Shown here: positions 35,668 to 45,008 of the stretch, one piece after another
Numbering within the stretch: position 1 is the first letter of the stretch
Layout: the number at the start of each line of letters is the position of its first letter
Notes under the pieces: generated by a model
Databases searched by the model: none
The model's input: the letters and a program-made list of their open reading frames with translations, nothing else
Told to the model about the DNA's origin: nothing
NCBI RefSeq assembly: GCF_003573545.1
Contig: NZ_QWET01000013.1
Coordinates: 62,001-126,000, forward strand
DNA length: 64,000 nucleotides
Origin: Mariniphaga sediminis
Lineage (GTDB): Bacteria > Bacteroidota > Bacteroidia > Bacteroidales > Prolixibacteraceae
Reading direction: 5' to 3'
Program-made: the position numbers and the translations under genes

Positions 35668-37368
35668 ATGTGGAAGATTTTGGTGACGTATGTTGGAACT
35701 TTGATAATTGTTTTTTTTACACAAATACTGGCGGCGCAGGAGTCCGGAAGACCAAGAGTGGAAATGCCCCCTATAAAAAATCTGGAACCTGAACTGATAG
35801 CCAGGATTGCTCCGGCTTCTGTTCCTGAGGACTCAACAATTACAGCTTCTTCGCAAATTAGTTCCGACACCCTTTCACTTGAAAATATTTCAATCCCGGA
35901 TGAAGACCTGAACGATATTTTTTCAGAAAAAATGGATAGTCTGGTGAATACATGGTATATCAAAAATATGTTTCACTTTGATTCTTCCGAGGTCCGTTTC
36001 ACCAATGTTTACCCTACCAATCTACCCGACTCCGTGTACATAGCCCGGTTGAAAGAAACGCAACAGGTTATTGACCTGTCGTACAACAAGGTGGTTAAAA
36101 ACTTCATCCAGTTATATACCGAAAAAAGACGCGACCTGGTAGAAGTGATGCTTGGGCTTTCAGCCTACTACTTTCCCATTTTTGAAGAAACACTTGACCG
36201 TTACAATCTGCCACTCGAACTGAAATACCTTCCCATCATCGAATCGGCCCTGAATCCCAAGGCTCTCTCGCGGGCAGGCGCCAACGGGTTGTGGCAATTT
36301 ATGTATGGAACCGGCAAACAAATGGGGCTGGAAATCAGCAGTTTTGTGGATGAACGCCGCGATCCATTAAAATCCACAGAAGCAGCAGCAAAATATTTTA
36401 AATACCTGTATGATACGTATGAAGACTGGTTCCTTGCTATTGCCGCATACAATTGCGGCCCCGGCAATGTAAACCGGGCTATTCGCCGGGCGGGAAACAA
36501 GCGCAATTACTGGGAAATTTATTACAGGCTACCACGCGAAACCCGCGGCTACGTGCCTGCATTTGTCGCGGCTGTTTACGTTATGAACTATTACAAAGAG
36601 CACAACCTGCAACCACGAATGCCCGAAATGCCATTAAAAACGGATACTGTTTTCATTCATGATTTCCTGCATTTTAACCAACTGGAAGCAACGCTCAACA
36701 TAGAAAAAGAACAATTGCGTTCATTAAATCCCATGTACCGAAGGGATGTAATTCCGGCTAAACCCGGTAAACCCTATCCCCTCACCCTCCCCACTCAAAA
36801 AATTATGGATTTTATTGATTTGGATACTGCAGTTTTTGCCTACGAACGTGAAAAATATTTTCCGGACAATACACTGGTGAGCCCTTCCAGTCCTTCTTCC
36901 AATTATTTTACTCCGGCTGACGTGGAAGGAAAAGCCAAAATTTTATATACGGTAAAAACAGGCGATAATGTGGGCTTTATCTCATCGTGGTTCCGGGTAC
37001 GTACTTCCGATTTAAAGTACTGGAACAATATTCACCGAAACCTGATTCGCGCAGGACAAAAGTTGGTAATTTATGTCCCCAAAGATCAAAAGGAGAAATA
37101 CGAGAAAATAAATTCCATGACCTTTTCCCAGAAACAGGCATCCATCGGGAAATCTGCCGGTGTTTCAAGCAGCAACAAGCAGCAATCCAAACCACTGGAT
37201 CCCAATTATGAATATTACACCGTTAAAAATGGCGATACCATTTGGGATATTGCCAAACGGCACAACGGAATCTCGCCCGACGACATTGTAAGACTTAACA
37301 ACCTCGGTAACGGCACCAACCTGACCATCGGACAGAAACTAAAAATTAAGCCCAAAGGAAACATCTAA
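35668..37368 (+). CDS. mltD: Membrane-bound lytic murein transglycosylase D-like, two LysM repeats
   Basis: This 566-residue secreted enzyme cuts the glycan chain of peptidoglycan. The signal peptide ends near ILAAQE. The SLT domain covers about 170-320, with the catalytic glutamate at about residue 192 (PIIESALNP), then GANGLWQFMYGTGKQMGL and AAYNCGPGNVNRAI. Two LysM peptidoglycan-binding repeats follow (about 429-475 and 517-563, the latter with YTVKNGDTIWDIAKRH). The gene starts 3 bases after the DUF5683 stop and closes the parAB operon. Confidence 0.93.
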   Translation: MWKILVTYVGTLIIVFFTQILAAQESGRPRVEMPPIKNLEPELIARIAPASVPEDSTITASSQISSDTLSLENISIPDEDLNDIFSEKMDSLVNTWYIKNMFHFDSSEVRFTNVYPTNLPDSVYIARLKETQQVIDLSYNKVVKNFIQLYTEKRRDLVEVMLGLSAYYFPIFEETLDRYNLPLELKYLPIIESALNPKALSRAGANGLWQFMYGTGKQMGLEISSFVDERRDPLKSTEAAAKYFKYLYDTYEDWFLAIAAYNCGPGNVNRAIRRAGNKRNYWEIYYRLPRETRGYVPAFVAAVYVMNYYKEHNLQPRMPEMPLKTDTVFIHDFLHFNQLEATLNIEKEQLRSLNPMYRRDVIPAKPGKPYPLTLPTQKIMDFIDLDTAVFAYEREKYFPDNTLVSPSSPSSNYFTPADVEGKAKILYTVKTGDNVGFISSWFRVRTSDLKYWNNIHRNLIRAGQKLVIYVPKDQKEKYEKINSMTFSQKQASIGKSAGVSSSNKQQSKPLDPNYEYYTVKNGDTIWDIAKRHNGISPDDIVRLNNLGNGTNLTIGQKLKIKPKGNI

Positions 37369-37370
37369 CC

Positions 37371-37387
37371 TTTTCGGGTACCGAAAA
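37371..37387 (+). terminator. Weak hairpin after mltD
   Basis: TTTTCGG-GTA-CCGAAAA forms a 7-bp stem two bases after the mltD stop, followed by an AT-rich run but no clean T-tract. It may end the parAB-mltD transcript. Confidence 0.35.
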
Positions 37388-37488
37388 AGATATATTTTAA
37401 GAGGTGGCTAAAAAAATGGGGAAACCCTTCAAAGAATTTACCCATTCCTAAATTTTTAAGCCAAAGTCCCTGCAGATTCTTGCGGGCA

Positions 37489-37974
37489 TTACAATTTATA
37501 GTCAATGCGCATTTCGTCACAATATGAAATAAATTGATTTAGCATTTCCTGCCATTGTTTTTGATTGAACATACAAACGACTTTATTCTCCTTGTCATAC
37601 ACCAAAGTGTATTTAAATCCTAATTGTTTCATAGTCCTCACTTGTACACCCTGAATGTGCGTTACCACTTTATCCTCATTTTTATATTCTTCGGAGAACT
37701 GGTTAATTTCTGTCAAAAAACGAAATGTTTCTTTTGCGTTTCCTTTGAAATATTTCGTTTCATAAGCTCCTTTAGCCCAGTCATCAAAATAAAGTTGATA
37801 CCCCCACAATGAAAATGTGTTGATATTATTCTCCTCGGTTGATTCAATAACCTTCCAATGAGAAAGATACGTTTCGCTTACTTTATCCGAAAAAATAGTT
37901 TCCAGTTTGTAAGTCTGCGAAAATAAATTTGTAGAAATAATACAAACTGCAGCAATTAGAATTATTCTTTTCAT
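37489..37974 (-). CDS. Hypothetical secreted protein
   Basis: This 161-residue protein has a clear signal peptide (MKRIILIAAVCIISTNLFSQ) and a mature part rich in aromatic and charged residues. I do not recognise a family. It is alone on the minus strand, convergent with mltD and 252 bases from purE, and may be a lineage-specific envelope protein. Confidence 0.7.
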   Translation of the reverse strand: MKRIILIAAVCIISTNLFSQTYKLETIFSDKVSETYLSHWKVIESTEENNINTFSLWGYQLYFDDWAKGAYETKYFKGNAKETFRFLTEINQFSEEYKNEDKVVTHIQGVQVRTMKQLGFKYTLVYDKENKVVCMFNQKQWQEMLNQFISYCDEMRIDYKL

Positions 37975-38156
37975 CTTGTAATATTTTATATATTATTCAA
38001 CTTGTTGTCAATATTTTAACACCCTGCCAAACATCTCAATTTGTCATCTGATTATGATAATGTTCCAAATTATGCAACCGGGTTAACTGCGTCTAACTAA
38101 ATATATCTGTTCCACATTTTGCCGTCACAAGACCCGACACGCAGAAACAAAAAAAA

Positions 38157-38187
38157 ATTACTGCCCCTCTCCTCGGGGGGCAGTAAT
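38157..38187 (-). terminator. Intrinsic terminator of purE
   Basis: A perfect 11-bp stem (ATTACTGCCCC at 38157-38167 with GGGGCAGTAAT at 38177-38187) is followed on the minus strand by a run of T residues (complement of the A-run 38149-38157). It lies 40 bases after the purE stop. Confidence 0.88.
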
Positions 38188-38226
38188 CCCATAGAAATAC
38201 GTTTAGTACGTTTTGCGCGAACCAGG

Positions 38227-38733
38227 TTAGTTCGTCTTAAATTTATATTTTACTTCCGAAAGTTCTTGATTGGCCTTTACAATTTTCTGTTTCAGGCTCT
38301 CCTTGTAGCCAATCATTTTTTGCATCAATTCATCATTGCCGGTAGCCATCATTTGTACAGCAAGAATAGCTGCATTCATGGCGCCGTTTACGGCAACTGT
38401 GGCGACCGGAATTCCCGGAGGCATTTGCAGAATAGCCAAAATAGAATCGAACCCGGCCAAACTGGCATTTATTGGAACCCCGATTACCGGCAGCGGGGTC
38501 ATGGCGGCAATCACACCCGGCAGGTGTGCTGCCATTCCGGCGCCGGCAATTATCACCTTCACACCACGATCCTTAGCTCCTTTTGCAAAGGTTTCTACTT
38601 CTTCCGGTGTACGATGTGCCGAAAGGGCATTCATTTCAAACGGTATTTCAAACTCATCAAGCAACTTTGCCGCTTTCGACATCACATCCAAATCGGACGT
38701 ACTCCCCATGATAATGCTTACTTTTGCTTCCAT
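38227..38733 (-). CDS. purE: N5-carboxyaminoimidazole ribonucleotide mutase
   Basis: This 168-residue enzyme acts in purine synthesis, moving the carboxylate of N5-CAIR to give CAIR. Motifs: MGSTSDLDVM (10-19), SAHRTPE (39-45), GAGMAAHLPG (67-76) and AILQMPPGIPVATVAV. Length is normal for PurE. purK is not adjacent. It is divergent from hpt (purine salvage), so one intergenic region may coordinate synthesis and salvage. Confidence 0.94.
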   Translation of the reverse strand: MEAKVSIIMGSTSDLDVMSKAAKLLDEFEIPFEMNALSAHRTPEEVETFAKGAKDRGVKVIIAGAGMAAHLPGVIAAMTPLPVIGVPINASLAGFDSILAILQMPPGIPVATVAVNGAMNAAILAVQMMATGNDELMQKMIGYKESLKQKIVKANQELSEVKYKFKTN

Positions 38734-38846
38734 CTTTTCTATCTTATATTTTTAGTTAATCAATTTGTTTTGTTATTTTGTGGCATCAAAATTTTGAGGC
38801 GAAAATACAGCATAAAAGCTACTTATAAAAATAATTTTTTCCACGA

Positions 38847-39389
38847 ATGAAAAAAATCAAAATTCACAACAAAAACTTTAAACTTTTTATTTCTCATGAA
38901 AAAATCCTTTCCGCAGTTGAAAAAATAGCTGATTCTCTGAACGAAAAGCTGAAAGGGAAACAACCATTGTTCATTTGCATATTGAATGGATCGTTTATGT
39001 TTGCGGCCGATTTATTTAAAAGAATGGAGTCGGTTGAAGCTGAAATTTCATTTGTAAAGCTGGCTTCATACAAAGGTGATAAAACTACTGGCGAAGTGAA
39101 ACAACTCATCGGATTAAGTCAAAATATTGAAGGGCGTACGGTGGTAGTACTGGAAGATATTGTAGACAGCGGGATAACCATCGAAAATATTCAGGAACAG
39201 TTGCGGCAGTTGAATCCGCGCGAAGTGATTATAGCAACGCTGTTGTTGAAACCCGATGCACTAATAAAGAAAGTGCAGTTAGATTATGTTGGGATGGAAA
39301 TCCCAAACGACTTTATTGTGGGCTACGGCCTCGACTACGATGGACAGGGGCGAAACCTTGCAGACATTTTCTCTATTATTAACGAATAA
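38847..39389 (+). CDS. hpt: Hypoxanthine phosphoribosyltransferase
   Basis: This 180-residue salvage enzyme converts hypoxanthine (and often guanine) plus PRPP to nucleotides. The PRPP-binding motif VVVLEDIVDSGITI is at about 98-111, and ICILNGSFMFAADL precedes it. It starts a run of closely spaced genes: adk follows after 9 bases. Confidence 0.94.
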   Translation: MKKIKIHNKNFKLFISHEKILSAVEKIADSLNEKLKGKQPLFICILNGSFMFAADLFKRMESVEAEISFVKLASYKGDKTTGEVKQLIGLSQNIEGRTVVVLEDIVDSGITIENIQEQLRQLNPREVIIATLLLKPDALIKKVQLDYVGMEIPNDFIVGYGLDYDGQGRNLADIFSIINE

Positions 39390-39398
39390 CAAAACAAT

Positions 39399-39971
39399 AT
39401 GCTGAATCTTGTATTATTTGGTCCTCCAGGCGCAGGAAAAGGCACACAGGCCGAGTTTTTAATTAATTCTTTCGGTTTAATTCACCTGTCCACCGGAGAT
39501 TTGTTGCGCAGCGAAATAGCTGCCGGAACAGAACTTGGATTGAAGGCAAAAGCAAACATGGACAAAGGGGAACTGGTTCCCGATGAAGTCGTTATTGGAA
39601 TGATAAAAAGTAAACTGGATGCAAACCAAAATGCCAAAGGTTTTATTTTTGATGGCTTCCCCCGAACAGTCGATCAGGCCAAAGCACTCGATAACCTGTT
39701 AAACGAAAACAAAACGCCCGTTTCGGGAATGTTAAGCCTGGAAGTCGAAAAACAAGAGCTTATAGACCGACTGCTGGAACGAGGAAAAATTTCAGGAAGG
39801 GCCGACGACCAGGACCAGTCTGTTATTGAAAACAGAATCAATGTTTATAACAAAAAAACCTTGCCGTTAATTGAGTATTATAAAAAGCAGGGAAAACATT
39901 TCGGAATAAACGGAATGGGGAGTATTAGCGATATTGCAGGACGATTAAAGGAAGTAGCGGAGAATATATAA
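39399..39971 (+). CDS. adk: Adenylate kinase
   Basis: This 190-residue enzyme interconverts ATP, ADP and AMP. The P-loop [10 protein letters not shown] is at about 8-17, AMP-binding residues are in HLSTGDLLR and GFPRTVDQA, and the LID is short ([10 protein letters not shown]), so this is the short form without a zinc-type LID. It lies between hpt and obg in one operon, with 1 base to obg. Confidence 0.95.
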   Translation: MLNLVLFGPPGAGKGTQAEFLINSFGLIHLSTGDLLRSEIAAGTELGLKAKANMDKGELVPDEVVIGMIKSKLDANQNAKGFIFDGFPRTVDQAKALDNLLNENKTPVSGMLSLEVEKQELIDRLLERGKISGRADDQDQSVIENRINVYNKKTLPLIEYYKKQGKHFGINGMGSISDIAGRLKEVAENI

Positions 39972-39972
39972 A

Positions 39973-40962
39973 ATGGTAGAATCGAATTTTGTCGATTATG
40001 TAAAGATACACTGTAAATCAGGGCACGGTGGAGCCGGTTCGGCTCATTTGCGACGCGAGAAATTTGTCCCGAAAGGAGGTCCCGATGGCGGCGACGGTGG
40101 ACGCGGGGGGCACATAATTCTCGAAGGCAACCAGCATAAATGGACCCTGCTTCACCTGAAATACAGTAAACATGTTAAGGCCGGGAATGGAAATCCCGGC
40201 GGTGCACAGCGTAAATTCGGAGCAGACGGAGAAGACATTATCCTTGAAGTTCCGCTCGGAACTATTGCCCGTGATGGAGAAACCGGTGAATTTTTGTTTG
40301 AGATTACAGAACATGGCGAGCAAAAAACACTGATGGAAGGCGGCCGGGGCGGACTGGGAAACGACCACTTTAAATCCTCTACAAATCAGACACCGCGCTA
40401 CGCCCAACCAGGAGAACCCGGTCAGGAAGGATGGAAAATACTGGAACTAAAAGTGTTGGCCGATGTAGGTTTGGTAGGTTTCCCCAGTGCGGGAAAATCG
40501 ACGCTGTTGTCGGTTGTTTCAGCGGCCAAACCCAAAATTGCAGACTACCCCTTTACAACCCTCACTCCCAACCTTGGAATAGTGAACTACCGCGATGAGC
40601 AATCGTTTGTAATGGCTGATATCCCCGGAATAATTGAAGGGGCCAATGAGGGAAAAGGGCTGGGATTACGTTTCCTGCGTCACATTGAGCGCAATTCGAT
40701 GCTGCTGTTCCTTGTTCCGGCCGACAGCCCGGACCACCTGAAAGAGTATCACATTCTGCTTAACGAACTGGAAAAATACAATCCCGAACTACTCGACAAA
40801 CAGCGGCTTTTGGCTATCAGCAAGTCCGATATGCTTGACGAAGAGTTGAGTAAGGAAATCAGTACTGAACTAAAAGATGTACCGCATCTGTTTTTTTCAT
40901 CGGCAACAAGATTTAACATCCCGCAGTTAAAAGACAAAATCTGGCAAATTTTGAATAGTTAA
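39973..40962 (+). CDS. obgE: GTPase ObgE/CgtA
   Basis: This 329-residue essential GTPase acts in ribosome maturation and stress signalling. The N-terminal glycine-rich Obg domain is at 1-155 ([20 protein letters not shown]), and the G domain at about 160-325 has G1 GFPSAGKST (169-177), switch [10 protein letters not shown] and G3 [10 protein letters not shown]4 is degenerate (SKSD). It lacks the extra C-terminal domain of the Bacillus-type protein. It overlaps the next start codon by one base. Confidence 0.96.
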   Translation: MVESNFVDYVKIHCKSGHGGAGSAHLRREKFVPKGGPDGGDGGRGGHIILEGNQHKWTLLHLKYSKHVKAGNGNPGGAQRKFGADGEDIILEVPLGTIARDGETGEFLFEITEHGEQKTLMEGGRGGLGNDHFKSSTNQTPRYAQPGEPGQEGWKILELKVLADVGLVGFPSAGKSTLLSVVSAAKPKIADYPFTTLTPNLGIVNYRDEQSFVMADIPGIIEGANEGKGLGLRFLRHIERNSMLLFLVPADSPDHLKEYHILLNELEKYNPELLDKQRLLAISKSDMLDEELSKEISTELKDVPHLFFSSATRFNIPQLKDKIWQILNS

Positions 40963-41654
40963 TGGATTTATTACAAAAAATATTAGAATTCGACACGGAA
41001 CTTTTTTTATTTCTCAACGGTTTTCACAGCGATTTCTGGGATACTATCATGCTGATGGTCACCCGCAAAGAAACCTGGATTCCGTTTTACGCCGTAATCC
41101 TGTTTTTTATTTTTAAAATTTATAAAAGTAAATGGTGGCTTGTTTTGCTTTTGTTAAGCATAACAATCCTTTTTAGCGACCAGCTGTCTGTATTGCTGAA
41201 AGAAACAATTCAACGGTTACGGCCCGTACACAATCCTGAGCTGGAAGGACATGTACATAATGTACTGAGGAAAGGAGGGTTACACGGATTTGTTTCATCG
41301 CATGCCGCCAATGTTTTTGCCATTTTTGCTTTTACCACCCGTTTGTTCCGCAACCGGGGCTACTGGTTTCTAATTCTTTTATGGGCAGTGGTTGTCTCCT
41401 ATTCACGCATTTATTCCGGTGTGCATTACCCGCTCGATATTCTGGGCGGCGCTTTGCTTGGCTGGCTCATCGGAATGGGAACATACAAAGCGCTTATGTT
41501 TCTTGAAATCCACTTTTTTCTGTTCCGAAACCCAAAAATTGAAACAACCAACCTTTTGCCCCTGCAAATGGGAACAATATTGCTTGTTTTTTCCATCCTG
41601 ACAGCTACCATTTTTATAATGGCTTTTATCCTTCACCGCTATAATTACTTATAG
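40962..41654 (+). CDS. PAP2-family membrane phosphatase
   Basis: This 230-residue inner-membrane protein has about six membrane segments and the three PAP2 motifs: KETIQRLRP, SSHAANVFA (PSGH-like) and SRIYSGVHYPLDILGG. Relatives dephosphorylate undecaprenyl diphosphate or other lipid phosphates at the outer face of the membrane. The SSHAAN core, in place of PSGH, is seen in the BacA-independent UppP group of Bacteroidota. It is overlapped with obgE and followed directly by a MutS-like gene. Confidence 0.9.
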   Translation: MDLLQKILEFDTELFLFLNGFHSDFWDTIMLMVTRKETWIPFYAVILFFIFKIYKSKWWLVLLLLSITILFSDQLSVLLKETIQRLRPVHNPELEGHVHNVLRKGGLHGFVSSHAANVFAIFAFTTRLFRNRGYWFLILLWAVVVSYSRIYSGVHYPLDILGGALLGWLIGMGTYKALMFLEIHFFLFRNPKIETTNLLPLQMGTILLVFSILTATIFIMAFILHRYNYL

Positions 41655-43439
41655 ATGAACGAATCGTATACGTTTTATTCTCAAAAGGCAAGCACGTATT
41701 CCTTTAAATTAAAATCCGTTTCATTTCAGATAAAACGGTTTACCTGGTACCGGCTTACTTCCTTTCTACTGATTTTTATCCCTCTGACAGTTTGGGGTTG
41801 GAACGGATGGTTAACAGTGGTGGCATCGTTAATTCCTGCAGCCACCTTCTTCTTTTTAGTGAAAAAGAATATTCAGCTTGAAAAACAAAAAAAGAAGTTC
41901 CAGGTACTGAAAAAAATTACCGAAGACGAACTTCTTGCGCTGGAGCACCGGTTCAGCCATTTTGAAAACGGGGAAGATTTTCTGGACACTTCTCATTTCA
42001 ATTCATACGACCTGGATTTATTTGGCGAAGGCTCCCTGTTTCAGTTTATCAACCGCACTTCCACCCTAAGTGGCCGGCAGCGGTTAGCGGGTTGGCTGCA
42101 AAATCCTCCGCTGACCAAGTCAGAAATAGAACAAAAACAGGAAGCCATCCGCGAACTTTCGGCCATTCCCAACTGGAGGCTGTATTTTCTGGCAAACGGA
42201 CACCTGTTTAAAGAAACGGCCGAACTAAATGAAGAGATCAGGAGATGGTCGGAGACCTCTCTCAACCTGAACCGCTCCGCCGGAATCCGCCTGCTTACCG
42301 TTGTCATTCCGGTGCTGACTATCCTTTCCATAATCCCTGCCGTTTTGGGAATGACCAACCTTTTACTGTTTCTGATGATTTTTATCCAGTGGGGGTTGCT
42401 GTTTTCCATGACAAAAAGGATAACACAGTATTACCAGTTTTTTGGAAGAAAATCGGAATTACTGGGAAAGTACATGCAACTGCTGGAGTTTATTGAAGAA
42501 CGGGATTTTAAAGCGCCCTACCTGGCAGAACTTCAAAAAAAAGTGCGCAACCCTGACCGGGCAAGTCATATTTTCCGTCATTTAAAAAAATTGGTCAGCC
42601 AGTTTGAATACCGGCAAAACGTGGTGGTTACCATACTACTCAATTCTATATTTTTATGGGATGTCCGCTGTGTTTATAAGCTCTGGGACTGGCACCGGAA
42701 AAACCGGAAAAAGCTTACCGCGTGGCTTGATGTTATTGCAGAAACCGATGCACTGATTAGCCTGGCCAACCTGGCATACAATCAAACACAATTCATTTAC
42801 CCAAAAATTCATGAAGGTGGTTTTACTTTCCACGCCAAACAACTGGGGCATCCGTTGCTTCATGCAGAGAAAAGGGTCTGCAACGACCTGTCCATAACCG
42901 GCTGGTCGAAAGTGGGAATTATTACCGGGGCCAACATGGCAGGCAAAAGCACGTTTCTTCGTACAGTGGGCGTCAACCTGATACTTGGGCGCACAGGAGC
43001 GCCGGTTAGCGCGCAGGAGTTTGTCTTTACCCCGGTGAAAGTGTACACCAACATGCGGACAACCGATTCCCTGTTAAAAGACGAGTCCTACTTTTTTGCC
43101 GAACTGAAAAGAATAAAAGCAGTGCTGGACAGGTTGGAGAATGGTGAACGTATTTTTGTTATTCTCGACGAGATGTTGAAAGGAACAAACTCGGTGGATA
43201 AGTTAAACGGCTCAAAGGAATTAATTCGAAAATTGCTGGAATTAAAAGCGGTGGCCCTCATTGCAACCCACGATTTAAAAATCAGTGAAATGGAGAACGA
43301 ATACCCGCAAATGGTATTCAACAAGTGCTTTGAAATAAAACTGGAAAATAACGAAATGATTTTCGATTATCTTCTCACCGATGGCGTTACACAAACCATG
43401 AATGCTACCTTTTTAATGAAAAAGATGGGAATAATTTAG
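41655..43439 (+). CDS. MutS-family ATPase with N-terminal membrane segments
   Basis: This 594-residue protein contains only the core and ATPase parts of MutS: about 125-420 is the lever/core-like region and about 410-590 the ATPase with Walker A GANMAGKST (about 425-433), ILDEMLKGTNS (Walker B and following) and IATHDLKISEME. It lacks mismatch-recognition domain I and the Smr domain of MutS2. Hydrophobic stretches (about 30-70 and 210-255) suggest membrane attachment. Such proteins are annotated in many Bacteroidota as DNA mismatch repair MutS, but their role is unproven. It is the last gene of the hpt-adk-obg run. Confidence 0.85.
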   Translation: MNESYTFYSQKASTYSFKLKSVSFQIKRFTWYRLTSFLLIFIPLTVWGWNGWLTVVASLIPAATFFFLVKKNIQLEKQKKKFQVLKKITEDELLALEHRFSHFENGEDFLDTSHFNSYDLDLFGEGSLFQFINRTSTLSGRQRLAGWLQNPPLTKSEIEQKQEAIRELSAIPNWRLYFLANGHLFKETAELNEEIRRWSETSLNLNRSAGIRLLTVVIPVLTILSIIPAVLGMTNLLLFLMIFIQWGLLFSMTKRITQYYQFFGRKSELLGKYMQLLEFIEERDFKAPYLAELQKKVRNPDRASHIFRHLKKLVSQFEYRQNVVVTILLNSIFLWDVRCVYKLWDWHRKNRKKLTAWLDVIAETDALISLANLAYNQTQFIYPKIHEGGFTFHAKQLGHPLLHAEKRVCNDLSITGWSKVGIITGANMAGKSTFLRTVGVNLILGRTGAPVSAQEFVFTPVKVYTNMRTTDSLLKDESYFFAELKRIKAVLDRLENGERIFVILDEMLKGTNSVDKLNGSKELIRKLLELKAVALIATHDLKISEMENEYPQMVFNKCFEIKLENNEMIFDYLLTDGVTQTMNATFLMKKMGII

Positions 43440-43622
43440 GTGACAAATATATGCAGAAATCGAGTCAATGTTTATCGGGCGGAGGGTACAGGATAAAACC
43501 TGTTATGTAGCAGATTTGCTCAAAATTCATTGCAAATTTACGCAAATTTGTAAGCGCAGAATTACAAGTAGATATTAGAGAGTACAGTAATCATTTCGAA
43601 ACCGGAAAATAAAACAACAAAT

Positions 43623-44891
43623 ATGAACTCAAAAGAACAATTTTTAAAAGCCATAAATCACCGGCAACCCGATCGCGTGGTCATCGACTTTGGCTCTACA
43701 GCGGTGACAGGTATTCACGTACATGCCATTTCGCGATTGCGCAGGCATTTTGGATTGCAGCGAAAACCCATTCGTGTGATTGAACCATTCCAAATGCTGG
43801 GTGAAGTAGGCTGGGAACTGATTGACTCCATCGGCATCGACGTAATCGGTGCCTGGGGAAAAAACAATATGTTCGGATTTAACAACCATGGTCCTTATAA
43901 AGAGTGGAAAACCCCTTGGGGACAGCGGGTAATGGTACCGATGAACTTTAATGTTTCCTACAGCGAAGATGGGGATGTATTGATGCATCCCGAAGGCGAC
44001 ACTTCTATCCCGCCCTCAGCCCGAATGCCTAAAACCGGGTATTTTTTCGATGCTATTATCCGACAGAATCCCATTGAGGAGGAGAAGTTAAATGCAGAAG
44101 ACAACCTGGAAGAGTTTGGACTGATTTCCGATCAGGAGTTGGAACACTGGCGGGTAGAAATTGATAAAGCTTACTTCTCAGGGAAGGCGGTTGTTGCAGC
44201 TTTTGGCGGGACCGCGCTCGGTGATATTGCCCTGGTTCCGGGAATGCAACTGCGCAATCCTAAAGGTATTCGTGATGTGGCAGAGTGGTACATGAGCACC
44301 ATCAGCCGTCCGAAACACATTAAAAAAATCTTCGAAAAGCAGGCTGAAATTGCTATTGAAAACCTGCGTCGTATTTATGCGGTTGTAGGAAACAAAGTGG
44401 ATGCCGTATTCATGTGCGGAACCGATTTCGGTACACAGGATTCCACTTTTTGCTCGCTGGAACAGTTTGAAGAAATTTGGCTGCCCTACTATAAAAAAAT
44501 GAACGACTGGATTCACTACAACACACAATGGAAAACCTTTAAACATTCCTGCGGGGCTGTGGAACCATTTCTTGAAGGGTTTATCCGGGCCGGATTCGAT
44601 ATTCTAAACCCGGTACAAATCAATGCCGCCGGTATGGAACCAAAAAAACTGAAAGAAAAATATGGCAGAGACCTTGTTTTCTGGGGAGGCGGAGTAGATA
44701 CACAAAAAGTGTTACCTTTCGGAACTCCTCAGGAAGTAAGGGAGCAGGTGCTGAGAAACTGTGAAATTTTTATTAAAGACGGTGGTTTCATCTTTAATAC
44801 AGTTCATAATATACAGGCCAATGTACCTGTAGAAAATATAGTGGCTATGCTTGAGGCAATAAAGGAGTTTAACGGAAGAGGAAGAAATTGA
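43623..44891 (+). CDS. Uroporphyrinogen-decarboxylase-family (MtaA/CmuA-like) protein
   Basis: This 422-residue TIM-barrel protein belongs to the UroD superfamily. It has HSCGAVEPF (about 309-317), where the His and Cys resemble the zinc site of corrinoid methyltransferases, and the block FWGGGVDTQKVLPFGTP. It is not the haem enzyme HemE, which is shorter and lacks these blocks. Relatives in Bacteroidota often lie near sugar-degradation genes, but their reaction is unknown. Here a GH29 fucosidase follows after 117 bases. A methyl-transfer or demethylation role is an inference. Confidence 0.82.
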   Translation: MNSKEQFLKAINHRQPDRVVIDFGSTAVTGIHVHAISRLRRHFGLQRKPIRVIEPFQMLGEVGWELIDSIGIDVIGAWGKNNMFGFNNHGPYKEWKTPWGQRVMVPMNFNVSYSEDGDVLMHPEGDTSIPPSARMPKTGYFFDAIIRQNPIEEEKLNAEDNLEEFGLISDQELEHWRVEIDKAYFSGKAVVAAFGGTALGDIALVPGMQLRNPKGIRDVAEWYMSTISRPKHIKKIFEKQAEIAIENLRRIYAVVGNKVDAVFMCGTDFGTQDSTFCSLEQFEEIWLPYYKKMNDWIHYNTQWKTFKHSCGAVEPFLEGFIRAGFDILNPVQINAAGMEPKKLKEKYGRDLVFWGGGVDTQKVLPFGTPQEVREQVLRNCEIFIKDGGFIFNTVHNIQANVPVENIVAMLEAIKEFNGRGRN

Positions 44892-45008
44892 CCGACGCCA
44901 GGCAGAATTCAACACAGAATGAAACGACTCAAGCTTCGCAGCATATATTAAACAGAATTTGAACTTAACAACATTTTATATTGTTCACTTATTTTTAAAC
45001 CAACTAAA

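Noticed and set aside
38119-38850. 243-codon plus-strand open frame
   Set aside because: It is antisense to purE and its terminator; purE motifs are unambiguous.
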